A stretch of DNA of 64,000 bases from Poronia punctata (Eukaryota > Ascomycota > Sordariomycetes > Xylariales > Xylariaceae), in contig MU401662.1 of assembly GCA_022579005.1 (NCBI GenBank), positions 1 through 64,000 on the forward strand. Reading direction: 5' to 3'. Below are positions 56,675 to 64,000 of the stretch, piece after piece (within the stretch, counting starts at the first letter, position 1; every line of letters starts with the position of its first letter). The translations under genes were made by a program, and so were the position numbers. Below the pieces are notes generated by a model, which was not told the DNA's origin, did no database searches, and saw only the letters and a program-made list of their open reading frames with translations.

Positions 56675-58358
56675 TTCTGAGTTACGGGTCTTTGTTAGAC
56701 TCGATTCGTGCTACGATATGTCACCGCGTGGTCTATAGCTCGGGCGTGAGGATATCGTACCCAAACTTCGAACGATAAAAGTTGAAACTCGGTTTTTGCA
56801 GGCTTGGGTAGGTATGTAGGTAGCTTATGTCTTGATGGGTAAGGTATGTATCCCGCTCCAAGGTTGAATGATATAGGTAGGGTACTAAGGTTACCGAATT
56901 TGATTTTATGTACGTGTATGCAGGTGGGTAGGTATGCCGTAATAAGGTCCAAGGCGGGGGAGATGCCAGGTGGGCGGGGTGTAGTCTCAAAATAAGGGCC
57001 GGTACCACTACCGTGCTATGATGTCGTCAACAACTTGTTAGCACTCTAAATCTTCTAGCTTCCAAGCACCCGTCGTAAAGGCTACACAGAACTTGAAACG
57101 GTACGCGGAAGTATGAATAAACTATTGGCAAGAAAAAACTTCCGAGCTTGTAATGATTTGCTTGGAACGGCAAAGGAGTCCCGACTAGTTGCCTGTTTGC
57201 CATAAAGAACCCGGGTAACGGCAAGACTATATCCATTTTTACTTGGTTACACACGCATCTGTTCACGAGGGCTTCGGACGGCAACCACGGGCCACGGCTC
57301 GAATAAATGAAACATGGGCGCTAGAATTTCTCATGTGCAAGGCTCGGCAGTGCAGGTACAAATCCGTAAGCATACTATAAACAGTGGATCTTCGCATGCT
57401 CACGAGGTGGATGTTTCTCTGGATTTTACATATAGTAGGTACCTACTCGTATGTACGTGTATGCGTGGCTGGGGAGGAAGCTTTTTGCTTGCTTGATGTT
57501 TTCGGGAAGGTTAGGCACGTTAAAACCTACATATATTAGCTCGAATTATCATGATGTACGTATCGAACTGCATTGCCAAAAGGTCATCAAAATGAAACGT
57601 CGTAACCAATGTCTGCCGAAATGGAGGATGCACCAACACATCGGTGTGTGTCTGGAATGCTTACATCTGCCCTGCTCGTGAGCTGCCGCAGCACGTACTC
57701 GTACAGAATAGAAAGCAGGAAATTAGTTTCTTGCGGTACCTAGCGCGTGGCTTAGCATGACGTCGTCATCTTAGACCCTTGCGAATAGTTCGGGTTGGTA
57801 GCCGGACCTGGACTCTAGTCTAGGCTCCATGTCAGTTTCTGCCTATCGAAATCGGAGCCTAGCTGAGTGCGGGGCATGTTTACCTCAAAACCACCGAGAT
57901 ACTTACCTACGACAGTAAATGGTATGAGCATTTCATACCTAATTACCGAATTACCTATTTATCTCACTACCTACCTCTACCTACTAGATACTTACCTATC
58001 TTCTTTAAACCAGACTGAGGCATACGCTATTATGTTAGCACGTGTACGTATCCGTTCGACTTCTTCGGGGCGGTGCTGGATGGATAGGTTTTGGATAGTT
58101 CTGTAGTCTAGGTAGGTATCTACACTATGCTCGTCAAGGGTTGAGGGACTTTTCGGTATTTGAGTTACGAGATAAAACGGGGTCGACGTGTTCTATTCCG
58201 AGGGGTATCTAATTCCGCGATAATAAGGATGGCTGCAAATGAATCTATCTACTGCAATGAGGGTATCGTACGCCAGCAAAAACATGCACCCTTTACAACA
58301 GAGGGGGAGTATAATACATACTTATAAATATGAGGGTGGCCAGGTCCCCTGGTGCCCA
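56675..58358. other. Intergenic region, about 1.7 kb
   Basis: No gene recognised. Strongly enriched in TAGGTA/TACCTA words (56810-56940, 57436-57452 and 57940-58000). Short open frames on both strands have no domain features. Confidence 0.45.
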
Positions 58359-59459
58359 TTATAACTCGTCAAAGACTCGGAGAGCTTCTTCCTCCGCAGC
58401 AGCTTGGCTTCTCTTGCGCATGAGTTCTTCTCTGATTTCTTCGGCTATGGTAGAAGCGCTTTTACTATTGTTGCCAACTATGCCATTCACCGCCGCGACC
58501 CTTTCCTGGTTATCTCGGGTCGTCTCTGCTAGGTTACTGTAGTCAGCGGCCGAGGAGGTGTATTGTCCCCCGACATAAAGAACCGTCAGGATCAGAGCAA
58601 CAGCTGATATGACTATCCAAAAGATCTTAAGGCGTCTTCTCGTTCTCTCTTGCCATTCTCTGTCGGCTTTCTCCCATCCTTCGATGCGTTCACGTACAAC
58701 ATCTACTCGTTTGCTAAGATCGCGAACTTTGTCGCGCCCCGCATGGATGCGCGTTTGTAGAGCTTGTATACGCTTTTTCTGGTCTTCGGACTGCTCGTAG
58801 ATTTCGAGTTGGGCTTGTATCTCGTTCGTTAAGGCACCCGACTCGCTCGTGAAGTTCTTGCTGACCTCTCCTGACATGTGCGCCAGCTCCCTCATGGCCA
58901 TGATAGAGTTCTGCAACGCGCCAAGTCTATGCAAGAGCGAGGAATATGTTTCATCTAATCGCGTACTGGTGTCATGCCGGAGGGTGTTTAGTCTAACTAC
59001 GGACTTCTCGAGGCTCCTTCACTCAAGTGTTAGCAAAGCATGCGGACAGGCCAATCGCCAAGAGTTAACATAGGTAACACACGCAATCACAGCTTCGACA
59101 TCGCTTTTCTGTTCCCGAGTAGCATGTTTGGCCAAGGGGTATCTTGGGCTCGTTACCGCTTCGTCCCCGTTAGGCACCTCATCTCCTGACCCCAATGTCT
59201 TCCGGTTCGGATCGGGAACAGCGCCAGTCCTGGCGGCTTCGGCTCGTGGAAAATCGATGGACTTGCGAATTTCTGGGCCTGCGGATAGGGGTCCTCGGTC
59301 GCCTCGATCGTGGTGTTTCCGATGCAAATATTGGTGAGCGCGGTGATGCTTGGGAGGCGGCGGTTGTTCGGTAATAGAACGTCGCAATTGGTGACCGGGC
59401 CGATGAGGAGAAGTTACCACGCGCTGTGGCGTAAGGAACTCGGGATGTTCAGCGGCCAT
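58359..59459 (-). CDS. Coiled-coil protein with one transmembrane segment, unknown function
   Basis: Exons 59459-59083 and 59016-58359 joined by a phase-2 intron (donor GTGTGT, branch CTAAC, acceptor GAAG); 344 residues. The N-terminal 110 residues are polar and rich in Pro, His and Arg. From about residue 125 to 260 the sequence is helical coiled coil (VEAVIASLEKSVVRLNTLR, AQLEIYEQSEDQKKRIQALQ, DKVRDLSKRVDVV). A single hydrophobic segment follows (IFWIVISAVALILTVLYVGG) and then a charged tail (EEIREELMRKRSQAAAEEEA). This layout resembles tail-anchored membrane proteins, but I do not recognise the family and infer no function. Confidence 0.75.
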
Positions 59460-60581
59460 TTTTGCTGGAGGATCTTACAAGTCGACTGTCGGGGTCGTCT
59501 AAGATTCAAGTTCGAATACCGAGGGGCGCAAATAGTATCGTGACGCATGCATCGGTATGTAGGCACATGACCGACCAGAGGTTACTAGCCATGGCACAGA
59601 TCAGGGACATGAGCTCAAGGAGATAACTTGGAAAGTTCGAGGTACTATTGTTATCTGGTTGAGAACGGCTCATATTGGATATCACCCCACTCTTTCCGAA
59701 TGCGCTAGTAGGACTGGGTTAGCCTACTAACGGTAGTGGTGAAGGCCACCGTATGGGGAGGGGGCGGGCACGGCGGGGTGTCACCCCGGGTTCTGCGTAG
59801 GTGCCCACAACCTCCTGACATGTCACCCTGAATTTCCCCTTCTGCAGTCTAGACTTGCGCGTACTGTAAGTGAATACATGTAGGTACCTTTACCTCTACA
59901 CGATATCCGTAGCGTCACATGTCAGCTGTCGGCTATCTACTCTGTGTTCTAGCTACAGGTAAAGTTGGACACCTTTTGTTGCGCATGCGAAGATTTATTA
60001 TAGGCATATGCGACGAATAAAGTAGGCAGTAGGTAGTCCATAACATATACTGAGTTGTAACAGCATGCCTGGGCAGGCGTGTCGATGTAAACGGGCTATG
60101 AAGACTAGACCGGTCGGTTTGATGGCAGTCCTAAGTACATCGAGGTAACAACAGGTCGCAAATTCATAGCGGACTGACTGAATACCGCTTTCTGGCAGAT
60201 GCTCTCTTGATATAAGCATTGGCTGTTAGGAGACAAAACATGAGATGTAAGTTCCTGTATAAGCAGCCACTGCGTTCTTCTTCCCTGACCTGAACTTGGA
60301 GAGCTCATGCATCTCCTGCGGCCCTCCTTTCTTTTATTTCCGTAGATGGGGGACTGTGATAGAAAGCCCACGTTGCGCTATGTGCAAATGCACCTTTCGG
60401 CAACTCTGCCCCCCCTCCAAGACGGCCGACATTTCTGGGTCGGATCTGACAACGAACGCCGGTCTGGGCGGGTGCCCGTGTCGCAGCTAGCACGGCCGTA
60501 TTACTCTCTAGCGGTCTCTTGTCTGATATTCCCGACTGAAGATGGCATTTCGAAGCTCTAGTTGCAGATAAAAACTCATAC
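59460..60581. other. Intergenic region, about 1.1 kb
   Basis: Promoter of the coiled-coil gene and 3' flank of CGR1. Open frames here are short and low in coding character. No RNA gene recognised. Confidence 0.45.
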
Positions 60582-61043
60582 TCATGAATTGATGAGCTTG
60601 TTGCGCTTCTCTTTTCTCTTCAAACGCTCGACTCGCTTCTTGTGCATTTTTTCTGCCATCTTAGCATATCTCTCCTTCTCCTCCTTGGCCGCACGTCTGT
60701 CTTTTATCTTTTGTACTCGTTGCTATCGTCGCGGTTAGTGATTTGGTATTTCGGTGTAGACAAGATGATATGTAGCGAACCTGTCTCTCGGCTTCCTTCT
60801 CTTCCTTCATTTCCTTCTCCTTCGCTTTTACCACTGCCATTGATTGTCGTCGCTTTTCGCGCTCCGCGTAAGAGGTCAAGCCGGATGTAGGTCGGAACGC
60901 CTTGCGAGGTGTATGCCATTGCTTTCCTATAAGAGCGTGAGTGAGGGTCGAGGGAACATCAGATAGTCCAACTTACCATTCTTGCGCATTCCCTGCGGCG
61001 CTTCTGGGTTATCCACTGTGGTGGCGGCAGTTACAGCCGTCAT
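60582..61043 (-). CDS. CGR1: rRNA-processing protein Cgr1
   Basis: Exons 61043-60977, 60926-60781 and 60722-60582; 117 residues, the normal family length. The start [20 protein letters not shown] leads into [20 protein letters not shown], the conserved Cgr1 core. A long, very basic helix follows ([60 protein letters not shown]). Cgr1 is a nucleolar protein involved in processing of pre-rRNA for the 60S subunit. Splice phases (1, 0) agree. The predicted final exon is preceded by the acceptor GATAG at 60723-60727. Confidence 0.9.
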
Positions 61044-62912
61044 TTTAAGGTCTTGTTTTGAGTATCGACGTGACGTAATCTAAAAAGATAACAGTAAGAG
61101 GCCGTTGGCTGGATTACAGTAGTTTTTTTTGGCTTCACGATCGGATTTTCTAGGTTGTAGTATCGATGAGGTTCTCAATAGGGAATCGCAACGTTAAAGC
61201 TACCCTTACAAAAAAGACTATTGGGAGATAAGATAAGGCGGAAACCGTCCGTACTCCACTGCTACCCCTCGGGTGCATTGGAAGTTTTACCTGGCACGGC
61301 CTGGAGCGCCTGGTTCTGCCTCTACGAGGTACTTTGGTACGTAACGTACTCGTTCCTTACGAGTAGGCACGTGCCCCTGATAATTGTCAGCGTTGCACGC
61401 GTTTCAGTATTTCCCCGAGAAGACGATGCCTATCACAAGGAACAAATCGATTGAGGTGCACTCATGTATCTTCAATCTCGCAGAGACCTATCCTCATTAG
61501 AGTACTCTCTTGTCAGATTTGATCCAAAGCCTTCATGGTGGCTAATATCTACCACTACCACACAAATATGCGTATAATTACCTACGTGCGAGGTGTCTAT
61601 AAGTCATTAGGTTACCCTACATACGTCGCTAAAGGCCAGCATTCCAAGGATTTATATACCATGAGAGCCGAGCACGTTGTTGCACAAGACAAATGAAGCC
61701 AGATGCGAGGGGGTTTGGGCCGTCGGCGATTATAAACGGCGCTGCATGTTATCAATAAGGTCTTTTCGCCGCTTCATTCTGTCAAACCAGGCGTTGACAC
61801 ACTTGCCCGCCGCTTTCATGTCTTGGGTTTGTCTGGCTTCCTTGATGCTAAAAATGCGAGGCGCAGTCGGGCCCACTTACGGGGAAACAGAACTTGCTCA
61901 AACACGGCCCAGATTCTTGACAACAATACCTACCTACGAGCTACGTGTTTTAAATCCTACCCGTACAGTAGGCGTTCAGCTGAAGGGCTGAAATCTGGGT
62001 GGGCTTCGTAGGCTGTATTGTACTCGTAGGTAACGACGGGGCTTTGGCTCATAAACGGCGCTTCTCCAGCACGATTACTTTCTACCTAGACTAGACTATG
62101 AACATAGTACGGAGATTCATCGAAGAAGCCAACCCCCGCGCCGGTTTTATTAGCCAATGCATACAATAAAGGCTATATTAGTATTTCGATTATACCTAAT
62201 AAGGCACGTTGGATAGACTCCAACTTGGATGCATACATTGTTGTCTTGGCACCGACCTAACAGACCTTTGGTATAGTTTATTTACCATTAGTACACGTAC
62301 ATGCACATATATGATACGAGTACCTATCCATTTATGATTATGATAACTTCGGGCCTCCACTCGAAGATATATATACAAAATTTATAAACGGTATTGAGCA
62401 CCTAGACTAGATGACTTTTGAGCCGGGGATAAAAAGACAGAGAGAGGGGGGGTGCGCGATATGTCTTGGTGGTTTATATGAATGCGCTGTATTTGGACAA
62501 ATCACGAAAATGTAGTGCGCGCAGACGTTTCGAGTAGGGTGTCGCCTCCTATTTGAAGTATCTTGCATCGTGGGTGCATCAGAGCTACTGCAACGGCTAC
62601 TCCGCTGGCTGATATCGTGCTGCGCGCTAGTTGGTCACCGGCACCTTGGTGTGAACACATGATACGAGGACCTGCGTCCTACTTCCTGTCAACATGGGAT
62701 CTACTTCGCATTGGCTAGAAGTGCCTGGCGATGTACATTAAGACGACCCTATCAATGCCTAGCCCCTGCCTACAAGTCTTCGTAGGCTCGTACACACGCA
62801 CACATACAGTACCTACCACGGGCCTACTTGGCCAAAGATAAGATACAGTAGATATCTAACCTAACGTGAAATAGCAAACTTACTTTTAAACACGGGAAAT
62901 ATGCCCGGTAAT
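61044..62912. other. Intergenic region, about 1.9 kb, up to the transposon boundary
   Basis: Ordinary composition with dispersed TACCTA/TAGGTA words; open frames are short and have no domain features. It ends where the hAT terminus begins at 62913. Confidence 0.5.
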
Positions 62913-62939
62913 CAGGGCTGTAAATTAGTAATACTAATG

Positions 62940-63075
62940 TAGTAATTGCCTATACTAATACTACATGTAGTTAGTAATTGCCTATACTAATACTACAAGC
63001 TTTAGTAATAGCCTATACTAATACTACATGTAGTAATTACTACTGTAGTATGTAGTAATACTACAATTACTACAA
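62940..63075. repeat. Subterminal 30-base repeats of the hAT element
   Basis: Three near-identical copies of a unit of about 30 bases (TAGTAATNGCCTATACTAAT followed by ACTACATGTAG or ACTACAAGCTT) start at about 62941, 62972 and 63003. They are followed by a cluster of inverted TAGTA/TACTA words. Such subterminal arrays are transposase-binding sites in studied hAT elements such as Ac; that role here is inferred. Confidence 0.8.
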
Positions 63076-63173
63076 AAAATACTACAGTTTTTTTGAAAAA
63101 TTTAAATTTTTTTAAATTTTTAAAGGTAAATATATAGGTAAAGTAACTAAGTTAATAAAAGAAAATATAGAAA

Positions 63174-63397
63174 AATAAAGGGAATAAAAGAAAATAAAGA
63201 AAATAAAGAAAATAAAGAAAATAAAGAAAATAAAGAAAATAAAGAAAATAAAGAAAATAAAGAAAATAAAGAAAATAAAGAAAATAAAAGGAAATAAAAG
63301 GAAATAAAAAGAAATAAAAGAAATAAAAGAAATAAAGGAAAATAAAGGAAAATAAAGGAAAATAAAGGAAAATAAAGGAAAATAAAGGAAAATAAAA
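63174..63397. repeat. A-rich 9-base minisatellite (GAAAATAAA)
   Basis: More than twenty tandem units of GAAAATAAA with variants GGAAATAAA and GGAAAATAAA, lying between the subterminal repeats and the transposase stop codon. A similar but irregular AAATAAA composition fills the transposase introns. Confidence 0.9.
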
Positions 63398-63408
63398 GCT
63401 ATTTACAT

Positions 63409-64000
63409 TTAGCTTTCATTTTCTAAATCAATAGAATTTAAATCCGTAATATTCCAACTTTTTAATAAAATTATTGCCCTTACCGTTTCTAGGCTAAGGC
63501 TATTTCTATTTTTAGTAATAATATTACTAGTAATAAAAAAAACCCTTTCAATAGCCGCAAAAAATGCTAGTATAGCTAAATATATTTTAGCTATATTTGT
63601 TAATATTAGAAAACGAATACTGTTTATTTTCCAATATTGTAAAAAATCAACCTATAATTATAAAGGTTAATAAAAATAAAGAAAATAAAAAAAAAATAAA
63701 AGGAAAAAAAAACACTTACATTTTTTAGCTCTAAAAGCTCTTTTAAATAAATTAAAAATTCTTTTTCAATAAGAGGAGAATTTAACCTTATATAAAATTC
63801 TTTTTCTAAGTCAAAACTAAAATTATTTATAAGGTTAAAATTCTAACTAGTAATATTATTATTACTAAGTATAGCGTTCCTAAAAAGTATGTTAATAATA
63901 AAAAAAAAAATAAAAAAAATAAAGAAATAAAAAAAATAAAAAAAACATATAAAAAAGCTTACTAGTTATATTCTTCTTCTAATAAAAAAATAACATCACT
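63409..64000 (-). pseudogene. hAT transposase, C-terminal dimerisation region, partial and decayed
   Basis: Read leftward: an exon ending at 63963, an 83-base A/T-rich intron, exon 63879-63720, a 68-base intron (GTAAGTG donor, TATAG acceptor), and a last exon 63651-63409. The last exon encodes VDFLQYWKINSIRF, then AKIYLAILAFFAAIERVF, ITSNIITKNRNSLSLET and VRAIILLKSWNI, which is the hAT dimerisation domain. Substitutions such as Leu for Pro and Phe for Ser in its conserved core are what C-to-T mutation would give. The middle exon has the acidic SPLIEKEFLIYLKELLELK and one TAG stop; the first junction also creates TAG. The rest of the gene lies outside the window. Confidence 0.8.

Larger units (their letters stand above)
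62913..64000 (-). mobile_element. hAT-family transposon, 3' part (continues beyond the window)
   Basis: Base composition changes abruptly at 62913, where the sequence CAGGGCTGTAAATTAG begins; CAGGG is the common terminal sequence of hAT elements. Directly inside are subterminal repeats (62940-63075), then an A-rich minisatellite (63174-63397), then the C-terminal part of a hAT transposase on the minus strand (63409-64000). The eight bases before the terminus (CCGGTAAT) would be one copy of the target duplication; the other end lies outside the window. Confidence 0.72.

Overview
This 64-kb window looks like chromosomal DNA of a filamentous ascomycete (Pezizomycotina, probably Sordariomycetes). 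The genes carry short spliceosomal introns (mostly 50-110 nt, GTRAGT-like donors, CTAAC/CTGAC branch sites, YAG acceptors). Both ends carry AT-rich, transposon-derived DNA with the signature of repeat-induced point mutation (RIP). Exon structures and protein lengths below were spliced by hand, choosing junctions that keep reading phase and family motifs; they are predictions.

Layout. Positions 1-3320 are an AT-rich block without genes. At 3321-4794 lies a dead Tc1-type transposon with a minisatellite in its left part. Positions 6056-61043 are gene-rich: an uncharacterised two-exon gene; UTP18 (small-subunit processome); a fused pseudouridine-5'-phosphate glycosidase/pseudouridine kinase; a small secreted protein; two convergent short-chain dehydrogenases, the second a peroxisomal 2,4-dienoyl-CoA reductase ending in AKL; an Atg33-like mitochondrial membrane protein; a GRF zinc-finger protein; an ELMO-family protein; a sugar transporter; cytidine deaminase; an uncharacterised 216-residue protein; an alpha/beta hydrolase; a large C2H2 + Zn2Cys6 transcription factor; then an MFS transporter, an SDR and an FAD monooxygenase in a row; Sdh1 (complex II flavoprotein); a PX/PXB-domain protein; a coiled-coil membrane protein; and Cgr1 (rRNA processing). 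At 62913 the sequence switches abruptly to AT-rich DNA, at the terminus of a hAT-family transposon whose decayed transposase runs off the window.

How the genes relate. Most are unrelated housekeeping genes, as is usual in fungi. Loose themes are ribosome biogenesis (UTP18, Cgr1), nucleoside salvage (pseudouridine enzyme, cytidine deaminase) and peroxisome/mitochondrion metabolism (dienoyl-CoA reductase, Atg33, Sdh1). The only stretch that could be a small metabolic cluster is 42751-49651 (transporter, reductase, flavin monooxygenase), with the transcription factor 3.8 kb away; there is no polyketide or peptide synthase. I saw no convincing new defence or mobile system. The strongest unusual signals are the two transposon relics, an unusual set of introns in the transcription factor, and the presequence-bearing pseudouridine enzyme.
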